From NCBI GenBank assembly GCA_958296005.1, contig CATQHQ010000001.1, positions 1,115,652-1,179,651 of the forward strand: a stretch of 64,000 bases of DNA, read 5' to 3'. The notes beneath the pieces are model-generated. The model made no database searches. It saw only the letters and a list, made by a program, of their open reading frames with translations, and had not been told where the DNA came from. The stretch comes from Longimicrobiales bacterium (GTDB lineage Bacteria > Gemmatimonadota > Gemmatimonadetes > Longimicrobiales > Gaopeijiaceae). The position numbers and the translations under genes were made by a program. This document shows, in pieces, positions 8,372-18,331 of the stretch. Position 1 is the first letter of the stretch, and every line of letters starts with the position of its first letter.

Positions 8372-9132
8372 CTGGCTCTCCCTGTCAGGTAGGACTCGGT
8401 GCGAGGATCTCGCGGGTTCGTGAACAGGGTTTCGGTGGGGCCGTACTCGACCAAGTCGCCGCCGTCGAGAAAGGCGGTCAGGTCCGATAGGCGGGCGGCC
8501 TGCTGCAGGTCGTGGGTGGCGATGACGACGGTGTAGGTGCCCTTGAGGGAGTGGACCAGGGCCTCGATACGCGCAGTGGCCGTCGGGTCGAGGGCGGACG
8601 TGGGCTCGTCCATGAGGAGCACGCTGGGCTTGACCGCCAGCGTCCGGGCGATGCAGAGACGCTGCTGCTGACCCGCCGAGAGCGCCAGCGCCGGGGCGTC
8701 CAGCTCGGCGGCGACCTCCGGCCACAGGCCCGCCGACGACAGGACTTCCTCCACCAAGGCGTGCAGGTCGCCCTTGAACCCGCTGGCACGGGGTCCGAAG
8801 GCCACGTTGTCGAACACCGACTTGGGGAACGGCGTCGGCTGCTGGAAGACCATGCCGATCTGCCGCCGCACCTCCACAGGGTCCACATGGGCGGCGTAGA
8901 GATCGAAGCCCTCGAAGCGGACGGCGCCGGCGGTATGGGCGCCCTCCACCAGTTCGTTCATCCGGTTGAAGCAACGGAGAAGGGTGGTCTTGCCGCAACC
9001 GGACGGCCCGATGATCGACACGATCCGCCCTCGGGGAAGTTCCAGAGAGACGTTCGACAGCGCGGTCCGCCCGTCGAAGCTCACCGACAGGCCTTCGGCG
9101 GAGAGGACGGGGACCGAAGCCGGCGGGGTCAC
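8368..9132 (-). CDS. pstB: Phosphate ABC transporter ATP-binding protein PstB
   Basis: 254 residues from a GTG overlapping the pstA stop (GTGA). It shows Walker A GPSGCGKTT, the Q-loop region VFQQPTPFPKSVFDNV, Walker B VLLMDEPTSALDP, and the switch His in ATHDLQQA. The ABC signature reads LSAGQQQR instead of the usual LSGGQQQR, a mild change. FQQPTPFP and LRCFNRMN are typical of PstB. It powers phosphate import through PstC and PstA. Confidence 0.96.
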   Translation of the reverse strand: MTPPASVPVLSAEGLSVSFDGRTALSNVSLELPRGRIVSIIGPSGCGKTTLLRCFNRMNELVEGAHTAGAVRFEGFDLYAAHVDPVEVRRQIGMVFQQPTPFPKSVFDNVAFGPRASGFKGDLHALVEEVLSSAGLWPEVAAELDAPALALSAGQQQRLCIARTLAVKPSVLLMDEPTSALDPTATARIEALVHSLKGTYTVVIATHDLQQAARLSDLTAFLDGGDLVEYGPTETLFTNPRDPRTESYLTGRAR

Positions 9133-9971
9133 AGGTACGCCCTCCGCATCCGGCGCCGCGCCGCCAGGACCGCCAAGTTCGCCGCCAGGAGGAGAAGCAG
9201 GAGGGCGATCGCCGCTCCCGCCGCCAGCGCCCCGAACTCGGGCTGGGCGTGGGTGGTCCAGGCGAAGATGCGGGTGGGGAGGGAGATCAGCGGATCGCCG
9301 GGCCCTTGAGGCGCGAAGGTGACGAACGATGCGGCGCCGATCACCAGGAGGGGCGCCGCCTCGCCCACCGCGCGGGTGAAGGCGAGGCACGATCCCGTGG
9401 CGATCCCGGGCGCCGCCGCCGGGAGGATCTGGTGGCGGAGGACCTGCCATCGCGTCGCTCCCAGACCGTAGGCCGCGCGCCGGAGTCCGTCGGGAACGCT
9501 CCGTATCGCCTCGCGGGAGGTCGCGATCACCACCGGAAGGGCCAGCACCGCCAGGGTGAGCCCCCCTGCCAAGATGCTCCGCCCCGCCCCCATCGCCCGG
9601 ACGAAGACGGCGAGTCCCGCGACCCCGTACACCACGGACGGCACGCCCGCCAGGCTGACCACGACCGACTCGCCGAACGTGGCCCACCGGTTCTTGGGCG
9701 CGTACTCCTCCAGGTAGACGGCGGCGCCGACCCCGACCGGAAGCGCGAAGGCGACCGTGAGCAGCGCCAGCCACAGCGTCCCCGCCAGTGCCGGACCGAT
9801 CCCCGCCCGGCCCGGGTCCCGGGACGGCGACGACAGGAAGAACGCCGGGTCCAGCACGCCCCAGCCCCGGACGGCCAGGAACCCAGCCAGGAGGATCAGC
9901 CCGGCGGTGGCGGTCCACGCGCCCACGGCGCACGCCGTCCCGACCTTCCCGTGGTAGCGCAGGAAGATCAT
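9129..9971 (-). CDS. pstA: Phosphate ABC transporter permease PstA
   Basis: 280 residues from an ATG overlapping the pstC stop (ATGA). Six or so hydrophobic segments are visible, with the permease coupling loop near REAIRSVPDGLRRAAYGLGA and the EEYAPKNRW segment typical of PstA. It forms the membrane channel with PstC and contacts PstB through the coupling loop. It is of normal length for the family. Confidence 0.95.
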   Translation of the reverse strand: MIFLRYHGKVGTACAVGAWTATAGLILLAGFLAVRGWGVLDPAFFLSSPSRDPGRAGIGPALAGTLWLALLTVAFALPVGVGAAVYLEEYAPKNRWATFGESVVVSLAGVPSVVYGVAGLAVFVRAMGAGRSILAGGLTLAVLALPVVIATSREAIRSVPDGLRRAAYGLGATRWQVLRHQILPAAAPGIATGSCLAFTRAVGEAAPLLVIGAASFVTFAPQGPGDPLISLPTRIFAWTTHAQPEFGALAAGAAIALLLLLLAANLAVLAARRRMRRAYL

Positions 9972-10891
9972 CGGCTGCGGACCGGCGCGGGCCGGGACAG
10001 AAGCGCCCTGCCGATCGCGTGCACCCCAAAGGCGAGGAGGAAGAGGAGCGCCGCCGCGGCGAAGACGGCCCGGTACTCCAGCGTGCCGGGCGCGGCGTCG
10101 CCCATGTTCATCTGGGCGATGAACGTCGTGAGAGTGCGAAGGCCCTCCAGGGGACTCCACGCCAGGCGCGCCTGGTTTCCGGCCGCCATCGTCACGATCA
10201 TCGTCTCGCCGGCGGCTCGGGCCATCGCCAGGAGGACCGCGGCGGCAAGCCCCCGGCCCGCAGCCGGCGCGACGATCCGGGCGACGACCCGGCCCCGGCT
10301 CGCACCCAGCGCCAATCCCGCCTCTACCAGCGGGCGAGGCACCGAGTCCAGTGCCTGTCGCGACAGGGCGGCCACCGTCGGCAGGATCATGAGCCCGACC
10401 ACCAGGCACGCCGCCAGCCCGTTGAACGCCTCGACGTCGGGCCACAGGCGTTCGAGCGCGGGCGTCGCGAACTCGAGGGCGAAGCAGCCCAGGACCACGG
10501 TGGGCACCCCCGCCAGCAACGCCACCGAGGCGGACACGACCCGCTCCGTCCGGACGCCCGCGTAATAGGAGAGGTAGACGGCGGTGGCCAGCCCGGCGGG
10601 CGTCGCGAAGACCGCCGCGCCGGCCGTGATCTGCGCCGTGGCGGCCAGGAGGGGCAGCACGCCGAAGCGCGGCTCCTCGGAGAACGGTGCCCACGCGCCC
10701 TCGGTCAGGAAGCGAGCCACCGGCACTTCCGCGAAGAACGCCACGGTCTGCCACGCCAGGACTCCCACGACCGCCGCCGCCGCTGCCGCAGCCAGCAAGG
10801 CGCAGGCCGCGAACGCCCGTCGCGCCAAGCGCTCGCTGGGCGCCCGGGACGCCGCTCCCGCGCCCGAGAAGCCGTCGAACTCCGCCGTCAC
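9968..10891 (-). CDS. pstC: Phosphate ABC transporter permease PstC
   Basis: 307 residues from a GTG overlapping the stop of the upstream kinase-PstS gene (GTGA). Multiple membrane segments are visible, plus the coupling-loop pattern QALDSVPRPLVEAGLALGAS. The phrase FLTEGAWAPFSEEPRFGVLPLL matches the PstC periplasmic region. It pairs with PstA to form the phosphate pore. It lies where pstC normally follows pstS, which supports the reading of the upstream fusion. Confidence 0.95.
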   Translation of the reverse strand: MTAEFDGFSGAGAASRAPSERLARRAFAACALLAAAAAAAVVGVLAWQTVAFFAEVPVARFLTEGAWAPFSEEPRFGVLPLLAATAQITAGAAVFATPAGLATAVYLSYYAGVRTERVVSASVALLAGVPTVVLGCFALEFATPALERLWPDVEAFNGLAACLVVGLMILPTVAALSRQALDSVPRPLVEAGLALGASRGRVVARIVAPAAGRGLAAAVLLAMARAAGETMIVTMAAGNQARLAWSPLEGLRTLTTFIAQMNMGDAAPGTLEYRAVFAAAALLFLLAFGVHAIGRALLSRPAPVRSR

Positions 10892-13584
10892 GGAACCGCC
10901 CGGGCCAGGAGGGCCGCGCTTCGGGCGTACGCGGCGGTGGGAAGCGGGGCGTACCCGACCTCCGCGGCGATCGCCTCGCCCGACGCGACGAAGAACGACG
11001 CGAACTCCCGGACCGCCGGCCGCGCCAGCGCCGCCTCGCGCACGTAGATGTAGAGGTCACGGACCAACGGGCTGTAGCGACCGCTGGCGATCGAATCGTG
11101 GGACGGCAGCACGCAGCCGAAGCCCGTGTCCACCGCCACGGCCTGGAGCAGCCCTCGGCTGGCAGCGTAGTGGGCGTAGCCGAAGTACCCCAGCGCCCAG
11201 CGGTGCCCGGCGACGCCTCGGGCTACCAGGTGGTCGTTCTCGGTCTGGTAGTAGTCGGCGCGGCTGGCGCCGGCCCGGCCCGCCACGACCGTCGTGAAGA
11301 AGTCGAAGGTGCCGGAATCGGGACCCGGCCCGTAGAGGCGGATCTTCTCGGCGGGGAGGCCCGGGCGCAGGTCGCGCCATGTGGCCACCCGGCTCGACGG
11401 CGCCCAGATGCGCTCCAGCTCGCCCAGCGTCAGGCACGCCACCCCGGCGTTCTCCGGGTTCGCCACCACGGTCACGCCGTCCCGGGCCACGGGAAGCGCC
11501 AAGTAGCGAGTGTCCGCCTCCCTGCACCGAGCCGCCTCCGCCGGCGAGATGAGACGCGAAGCCCCCGCCACGTCGATCTCCCCCTCGCAGAGCCGCCTGA
11601 AGCCGCCTCCCGAGCCCGAGAGGGTCACCGCCACGCGGCGCTCGGGACCCCCCCGGCGCGCAAACTCCTCCGCGACGGCCTCGGCCAGCGGACCGAGAGT
11701 GCTCGACCCCCCGAAGGCCACCGCCGGCCCGAGGTCGCCGCCCCCGGCAGGCGCGCACGCAAGGAGCAGGGCCACGGTCAGAGCCGCTCCCGCGGCGGCG
11801 GCGCGGTCGACCCTGGACGTCGCCGCGTGCCGCTCCCCCGTCCGCTCCCCCTCCGCCAGCGGCAGAGTGAACCTGATCGTCGTGCCTGCTCCCAGGGTGC
11901 TCTCGGCGGACACGTCGCCCCCCATGCTGGAGACCAGGTGCCGGACGATCGCCAGCCCCAGCCCGGTTCCGCCGCCCGGCCGAGACCGAGCCGCGTCGAT
12001 CCGGTAGAAGCGCTCGAAGATGCGCGGCAGCGACGCCCCCGGGATGCCCGCTCCGTTGTCCTGGACCGCCACCCGTAGCCGACCGTCCTCCTCGCCGATC
12101 TTCACGTGGATCCGACCCCCCTTGGGAGGCACGTGCTTCATGGCGTTCTCGAAGAGGTTGCGGAGCACTTGGTAGACCGCCCGCTCGTCCCCCGACGCCT
12201 CTCCGTGCCCCGACACGCCGAACTTCACGCCCCTCGCCGCGGCCTCCTCGTCCATCTCCTCCCAGACCGACCACGCGACGTCGCCGACCGACACCGGCAC
12301 CCGCTCGGGACGCCACGCCCCGGACTCGTAGCGGGACAGGTCCAGCAGGTCGTCCACCATCCGTTGCAGCCGCACCGTGTTGCGCTCGATCGACCGGGTG
12401 AACTGGCGTCGAAGGTCGGAAGGCAAGTCCTCGTCCAGGACCGTCTCGGCGGCAACTCGGATCACCGTGAGCGGCGTCTTCAGCTCGTGGGAGGCGTTGG
12501 CCACGAAGTCGGAGCGGACCTCTTCCAGCCGCCGGACCTCCGTCACGTCCACGAGAACGGCCACCGCGCCCCCCTCCGTGCCCCGAGTGGTGCGAACGTC
12601 CAGCTTCCGGCCTCCCAGGTCGATCTCCAGGCGACCCTCCGGCCGATCGACGGAGGCTTCCAGCAGATCGCGGAGGACCGGGTCCCGCACCACCGACCCC
12701 ACGGGCGCGAGCCTCGGCACCTCGGTCACCCCGAGAAGCTCCTTCGCCGCCGGGTTGATCCGCAGGATGCGGGCGTCCGCGGTCAGCGCCATCAATCCCT
12801 CCGCCACTCGGTCCACCAAGCCGGCCAGCTCGTCCCGCTCCCGGGCCGCGCGGGCGGACTGGGCGTCCAGCTCGGTCCGGGCGCGGTTGGCGGCGGACGC
12901 GATGCGGGCCAGTTCCGCCACCGGCGACAGCGGCAGTCGGGGACCTGCGGACCGTCCCGCCCCGATCTTCGACAGCAAGCCTCCCACTGCGTTCAGGGAC
13001 TGCACGACGCCTCCCAGCGCGAGGTACAGCACGACCAGCGCGCCGGTGCCCGCGGCCAGCACCGCCAGCGCGGCGTTCCGCGCCGCCCGCGCCGCCGCCG
13101 CCTCGATCGGCTCGGCCGGGGCGCCGAAGCGGATCGCGACCGTCTCCCCGCGCCAGTACGCCCGCGCCGCTCCAAAGACGTAGAGCCGCCCGTCGACCTC
13201 GTCCTCCCGCCGGGAGAACGACACCGCCCGGGCGTCCCGCAGCGCATCCGCCACCTCCGGCCGCCGAGCCTCCTCCGCGGCCCGGGGCGCGCCGGCGCCG
13301 GCACCCAGCTGGGGGTCCGCCACCAGCCTCATGTCGCCGTCGAAGACGCTCGTCCGATACTGGGTCGTGGCGGCCAAGCCGCTGGCCACGCTGTCCAAGG
13401 GAAGGTCCTGGGACGACCGCAGCCGCTGGGCCCCGAGACGCACCGCTCGGCCGAGATGCTCCTGGACTTCCCGCGTCAGTGCGAGCTCCGCCGTCGCACG
13501 GGTTGCAACCCAGGCCGCTGCCCCCGCGAGAAAGACTGCTCCTGCCGCTCCCGCCAAGGCGACGGGCCGCAGCGGAACCCTCAT
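10888..13584 (-). CDS. phoR-pstS: PhoR sensor histidine kinase fused in frame to PstS phosphate-binding protein
   Basis: One open frame of 898 residues. Residues 1-580 form a PhoR-type kinase: membrane segment near 8-28, an extracytoplasmic domain, a second segment near 170-192, a PAS-like region, SHELKTPLTV with phospho-acceptor His near 366, and ATPase boxes LFENAMKHVPP, DNGAGIP and GTGLGLAIV. A short charged linker (SRVDR) then leads to a hydrophobic stretch ending LLLACAP near 608, which looks like an intact lipoprotein signal. From about 611 to the end is PstS (GGSSTLGPLAEA, SGSGGGFRRL, GPGPDSGTFDFF). I found no ATG, GTG or TTG in any frame near 11,780-11,900 that would give PstS its own full signal peptide. 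The next gene is pstC, so this copy replaces the usual separate pstS. Confidence 0.88.
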   Translation of the reverse strand: MRVPLRPVALAGAAGAVFLAGAAAWVATRATAELALTREVQEHLGRAVRLGAQRLRSSQDLPLDSVASGLAATTQYRTSVFDGDMRLVADPQLGAGAGAPRAAEEARRPEVADALRDARAVSFSRREDEVDGRLYVFGAARAYWRGETVAIRFGAPAEPIEAAAARAARNAALAVLAAGTGALVVLYLALGGVVQSLNAVGGLLSKIGAGRSAGPRLPLSPVAELARIASAANRARTELDAQSARAARERDELAGLVDRVAEGLMALTADARILRINPAAKELLGVTEVPRLAPVGSVVRDPVLRDLLEASVDRPEGRLEIDLGGRKLDVRTTRGTEGGAVAVLVDVTEVRRLEEVRSDFVANASHELKTPLTVIRVAAETVLDEDLPSDLRRQFTRSIERNTVRLQRMVDDLLDLSRYESGAWRPERVPVSVGDVAWSVWEEMDEEAAARGVKFGVSGHGEASGDERAVYQVLRNLFENAMKHVPPKGGRIHVKIGEEDGRLRVAVQDNGAGIPGASLPRIFERFYRIDAARSRPGGGTGLGLAIVRHLVSSMGGDVSAESTLGAGTTIRFTLPLAEGERTGERHAATSRVDRAAAAGAALTVALLLACAPAGGGDLGPAVAFGGSSTLGPLAEAVAEEFARRGGPERRVAVTLSGSGGGFRRLCEGEIDVAGASRLISPAEAARCREADTRYLALPVARDGVTVVANPENAGVACLTLGELERIWAPSSRVATWRDLRPGLPAEKIRLYGPGPDSGTFDFFTTVVAGRAGASRADYYQTENDHLVARGVAGHRWALGYFGYAHYAASRGLLQAVAVDTGFGCVLPSHDSIASGRYSPLVRDLYIYVREAALARPAVREFASFFVASGEAIAAEVGYAPLPTAAYARSAALLARAVP

Positions 13585-13617
13585 GCCTGCCCTCCCGGCC
13601 GGGCAACCACGAGTCGC

Positions 13618-14360
<743 letters not shown>

Positions 14361-14364
<4 letters not shown>

Positions 14365-15647
14365 TTGGCCGCCCCTGCCGGCGTCGCCCCGCCCCCCTCC
14401 ACCACGGCAAGCACCTCGGCCTCCGAGAGCGTGTGGTCCGCCGACTTGGCCTTCTCGAAGATGCGCGCCGCCGTGTCCTCGTGGTCCGGGTCGTGTCCCC
14501 GCTTGGCGAGCCAGTACTTGACGTTGGACAGCCCCGACATCGGGCCGATCTCGATCTCCTGGCGGCGCCCCACCATCGAGGCGGGCACGCTGGAGTAGAC
14601 CCGGTCGGCGAGCCATCGGGCGCCCTTGGCTTCGGCCTTGACGATGGCGGCGGCGTGCACGCCGGTCGCGGTGCGGAAGGCGTCGGCCCCCAGCACCGGG
14701 TAGTTGGGCGGGAGGGGCACGCCGCACTCCCGGGCCACCAGCTCGCAGTACTCGGCCAAGCGGGTCAGGTCGGCGTCGTGGACCCCCGCCAAGGCCAAGT
14801 TCACCAGCAGCAGGTCCATCTCCACGTTCCCCACGCGCTCGCCGATCCCCATCGCGGTGCCGTGGATCCGGTCGGCGCCCGCCTCGATCGCAGCCAAGGC
14901 GTTGGCGAGGCCCAGCCCCCGGTCCCGGTGTCCGTGCCAGTCGAGCTTCACGTTGACGCCGGACGGATCGACGATCTCCCTGCGCACGAAGCGGATCAGC
15001 GCCCGCACTCCCGACGGCGTGGCGTGGCCCACCGTGTCCGACAGGCAGATCCGCCGAACGCCCCAGTCAATGGCGTGCCCATAGAGGGCCTTCAGCGTCT
15101 TCCGGTCGGCCCGGGTCGTGTCCTCCGTGACGAACATGACCGGCAACCCTTCCTTCACGCAGAAGCTCACCGACTCCTCCGCGGTTCGCAGCATCGTGTC
15201 CAGCGACCAGCCCTCGGCGTAGAGTCGGATCGGGGAGCTGCCGATGAACACGCACACCTCGAGGCGAACGCCCGTCTTCTGGGAGATGCGGACGGCCGGC
15301 ACCACGTCGGCCAGGACGGTGCGGGCGGCGCAGTTGGGCGCCACGGCCAAGCCCGCGTCGCGGATCTCCTCGCAGAGCCGGGTCACGTCGGCGACCGCCC
15401 GGGGGCCTGCGCCGGGAAGCCCCACGTCGGCGGCGTGGATCCCGAGATCGGCCATCATGTGAAGCAGGCGGACCTTGGCTCCGATCGGAGGATCGGTCAC
15501 GGAAGGCGACTGGAGGCCGTCTCGCAGCGTCTCGTCGTCCAGCTCCACGTGACGACCCCACGCCAGCGTGTCGAACTCGGCGACGTTCCAGTCGTGGATC
15601 AGCCCCTCGTGCTCCACTTGCTCCCGGTCCACTCCGTCGTGCTCCAT
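14361..15647 (-). CDS. LeuA-family acyltransferase (2-isopropylmalate/homocitrate synthase type), no regulatory domain
   Basis: 428 residues from ATG with a GGAG ribosome site 5 bases upstream. HMGL-like TIM-barrel motifs are present: DDETLRDGLQ (metal and acyl-CoA site), LDWHGHRDRGLGLANALAA (metal-binding His pair), and GIGERVGNVEMD. A short C-terminal accessory region follows (TGVHAAAIVKAEAKGA, EIGPMSGLSNVKYWL), but the leucine-sensing LeuA domain is absent. Such enzymes condense acetyl-CoA with a 2-oxo acid; which acid is unclear. It overlaps phoB by four bases, placing it first in the phosphate operon, an unusual partner. Confidence 0.85.
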
Positions 15648-15713
15648 TCCCGCTCCGTCGATTGGGCCTTCGGCGCGCGCCGGCCCCGCGCACCTCCTAG
15701 CAGATTGGCCTCT

Positions 15714-16718
15714 TTACCAGTTCCGGGAAAGCACCTCCGAGTGGGGGGCCACGTGAACGATCCCGGAATAATCCCGAACCACCGCGCCGTCGCCGACGAC
15801 CGAATCCCGCAGGCGGCTCCCTTCCACCACCGCTCCGGCACCCACGATCGCGTCGTCCAGATCCGACCGCAGCACCTGGGCGCCCGCCTCCACGGTGACG
15901 TTGGCCCCGATCCGCGAACCCTTCACCATCGCTCCCGCCTCGATCCGCGCCACGGGCGAGACGACCGAGTCCTCCACCGACGCGCCCTCTTGCGTGCCCC
16001 CCCGATGCCGGCGCAGCAGGTGACCGTTCGTCGTCAGCAGGGTTTCGGGCTTGCCGGCGTCGTGCCACCCCTCCACTTCGACCGTGGCCAGCCTCGCGCC
16101 GTGGTCGGCCATGTACTGGAAGGCGTCGGTCAGGTAGTACTCGCCCGACGGACCCTGGGGCGACTCCAGCACGTGGTCGATCCCCTTGAAGAGCAGCGCG
16201 TGGTCCCGGATGTAGTACAGTCCGATGTTGGCCATCCGGGATATCGGCTCCCGAGGCTTCTCGACGATCCTCGCCAGGTCCCCGGCTTCGTCGGCGACGA
16301 CGACCCCGAACCGCTGGTAGTCCGTCACTTCCTTGGTCCAGATCGCCCCCGCCTTCTCACGGGGCAGCGCTCGGATCAGCCCCAAATCCACCTCGAAGAC
16401 GGCGTCGGCTAGGACGATCAGCAGCTCCTCGTCGGCCCAGGGACGAGCCAGGGACACGGCGCCGGCAGTCCCGTCCTGCACCTCCTGAACCACGTAGTGG
16501 GGTCGGATCTCCGGGTAGCGACGGGTGATGTGGGACCGGATGGCGTCCTGAAGGTGGCCCACGATCAGCACGACCTCGGCGACCCCGATCTCCCGCAGAT
16601 CGTCCAGCAGGTAGTCCAGCACGGGCTTGCCCGCGACGTGCAGCAGGGGCTTGGGCACGACGTGGGTGTGGGGCCGGAGACGCGTACCCTTCCCGGCCAG
16701 GGGAATGACGGCTTTCAT
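15714..16718 (-). CDS. Sugar-phosphate nucleotidyltransferase with left-handed beta-helix tail
   Basis: 334 residues from ATG. The N-terminal motif LAGKGTRLRPHTHVVPKPLL is the nucleotide-binding signature of RmlA/GlmU-type enzymes, which activate sugar phosphates to NDP-sugars. EKPREPIS and GEYYLTDAFQYM fit long-form glucose-1-phosphate thymidylyltransferases. The last ~90 residues are hexapeptide-like repeats (EAGAMVKGSRIGANVTVEAGA), a left-handed helix. Its stop lies 66 bases from the synthase start, so it may share the operon. Sugar and nucleotide specificity are not settled. Confidence 0.87.
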   Translation of the reverse strand: MKAVIPLAGKGTRLRPHTHVVPKPLLHVAGKPVLDYLLDDLREIGVAEVVLIVGHLQDAIRSHITRRYPEIRPHYVVQEVQDGTAGAVSLARPWADEELLIVLADAVFEVDLGLIRALPREKAGAIWTKEVTDYQRFGVVVADEAGDLARIVEKPREPISRMANIGLYYIRDHALLFKGIDHVLESPQGPSGEYYLTDAFQYMADHGARLATVEVEGWHDAGKPETLLTTNGHLLRRHRGGTQEGASVEDSVVSPVARIEAGAMVKGSRIGANVTVEAGAQVLRSDLDDAIVGAGAVVEGSRLRDSVVGDGAVVRDYSGIVHVAPHSEVLSRNW

Positions 16719-16855
16719 GAGGCGGGGCCCTTTGGGCGGACGTGGCGGGCCAGCGGCGGGACTCGGGCGGTTGACCTGCGCCCGCGGGCGTGGACAGCTT
16801 GTTGAAGATAGGGCACGCGCCCGGGAGACCTAGGGAAGAGGAGCCGGCGGATCGG

Positions 16856-17296
16856 ATGGGATTGCTGGAGGCGTTTACCGTCCGCGATGCGCGCACCCGC
16901 CCGGACGCCCAGGACCCCGACATGGCGGGACGCACGTACGCCGTGCCGTTCGCCGCAGTCTGGGGCGCGACGCTGCACTTGGCGGGAGGAGGACTGAGGG
17001 GTTGGACGACGGTGCGGCGGGACCACTTGGAGGGCTTCGTCGAGGTCTACGCGACGAGCTGGCTGCTGCCTCTTCCGGCCCAGATCGTCATCTCGGTGAC
17101 TTTGGACGCCAACGCCCAGACCCGGGTGGACCTTTCCGCGGAGGGGCGTCACAGGGGCGGCGACCTGGGCGCCAACGCCCGCCGCATCCGGCGCTTCCTT
17201 CGAGCCCTCGACCAACGGCTGGACGTGCGCGCCGACCAGATCCTGGACGCGGCCCCCGCTCCCGCCCCCGCCCCCGCGACGGAGGCGACCAACTGA
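16856..17296 (+). CDS. DUF1499 family protein
   Basis: 146 residues from ATG at 16856, with AGGAG upstream; a longer start at GTG 16790 is open but less likely. The C-terminal pattern GGDLGANARRIRRFLRALDQ matches the DUF1499 signature (G-x-D-L-G-x-N-A-x-R-I-R-x-F). The function of the family is unknown. The end is Ala-Pro-rich. It is followed closely by a lipoprotein gene on the same strand and is divergent from the nucleotidyltransferase. Confidence 0.7.
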   Translation: MGLLEAFTVRDARTRPDAQDPDMAGRTYAVPFAAVWGATLHLAGGGLRGWTTVRRDHLEGFVEVYATSWLLPLPAQIVISVTLDANAQTRVDLSAEGRHRGGDLGANARRIRRFLRALDQRLDVRADQILDAAPAPAPAPATEATN

Positions 17297-17313
17297 TCCG
17301 CGTGGTCCGAGCA

Positions 17314-18327
17314 ATGCCGGTCTCCGTCCTGGCGACTGTCCTCTCGGCGACACTCCTGCTGGCGCCCGCCGCCTGCTCCCGGAACGGAGGCGACGACCAG
17401 CCGCCCGAAGCGAACACGGCGGACGGCCGCGCGGCCTCGGCGCCCGTCGTCGGCCACGGCGAGACCTATCAGCGCGCCGTCTTGTTCATGGACACCTCCC
17501 GGGATACCTCGATGTTCGTGCAGTGGGAGTGGGAGGCTCGCAACGACTCGGCAGGCGTCCGACGGACGATCCGCGGATGGCTCGGTCGCACCTGGAGCAC
17601 GCCGGAGTTCGGCCGCGACGAGCGCGACGGCGGCGAGTGGGACCACTTCCTCTCGGACCAGTGGACCTCCCCCCAGGGCGCCCGGGAGTGGTGGCGCATT
17701 CGGCCTCGGGGGTTGGCGCGCCTCGTGGTGGGGCAGGGCAACGTCCTTCGGGAGATATACTACCGCGAGCCGGAGACGGCCCGGTTCCTTTCCGTCGGTC
17801 TGGGCGAAGCGATGGCGGAGTGGCGCGGCCAGCAGGGGGAGAGCTACCGGGTCCTGCGGGGCAGGGCGACTCTGTGGGACGTGGAGATGGACGGCTTGGC
17901 GCTGGACATCTCCGTCTCCCGGGCCGGCGACGCCGAGGGATCGGCGGAGTGGGCGTTGCTCGCCGGTGCCGACGGCCTCGTCCTTCTCGTCGCCAAACCG
18001 GTGGGCACAGCGGACGACTACCGCGCCTGGGCCCTTCGCGGGGCCGAAGAACGGTCCTGGTCGCAGGTGACGACGGAGTGGACGGACGCGATGGCCTTGG
18101 ATGGGGACCGCCGGACGGTCCCGGTGGGGTGGCGCCTCGCTTCCGACGACGGGGAGCTGCGGGGAGAGGTCGAGTCTACCAAGTCCTCCCTCCTTTCGTT
18201 GACCGGCGACGGCGACGGCGACGGCCCCGGCCGGTCGATTCTGGGCATCCACGAGGTGACCGGGGAAGTCGTCGTCGCCGGAACGCGAACCCCGGTTCGG
18301 GGGTTCCTCCGCCACTTCCAGCGGTGA
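17314..18327 (+). CDS. Lipoprotein of unknown function
   Basis: 337 residues from ATG (a GTG four codons upstream is also possible). The lipoprotein signal ends LLLAPAAC at about residue 21. The mature part begins with a Gly/Asp/Ala-rich linker, then a region rich in Trp and beta-strand patterns (VQWEWEAR, EWDHFLSDQWTSPQGAREWW, RSILGIHEVTGEVVV, TPVRGFLRHFQR). The layout recalls the lipocalin-like AttH/CrtC fold, but this is a weak impression. It is read with the DUF1499 gene before it and the DUF445 gene after it. Confidence 0.75.
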   Translation: MPVSVLATVLSATLLLAPAACSRNGGDDQPPEANTADGRAASAPVVGHGETYQRAVLFMDTSRDTSMFVQWEWEARNDSAGVRRTIRGWLGRTWSTPEFGRDERDGGEWDHFLSDQWTSPQGAREWWRIRPRGLARLVVGQGNVLREIYYREPETARFLSVGLGEAMAEWRGQQGESYRVLRGRATLWDVEMDGLALDISVSRAGDAEGSAEWALLAGADGLVLLVAKPVGTADDYRAWALRGAEERSWSQVTTEWTDAMALDGDRRTVPVGWRLASDDGELRGEVESTKSSLLSLTGDGDGDGPGRSILGIHEVTGEVVVAGTRTPVRGFLRHFQR

Positions 18328-18331
18328 TCCG

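Noticed and set aside
11057..13606. A long open frame in another frame over the kinase-PstS gene
   Set aside because: It reads as Gly/Arg/Ala-rich low-complexity sequence with no domain. High GC makes such shadow frames common; the kinase frame has all expected motifs.
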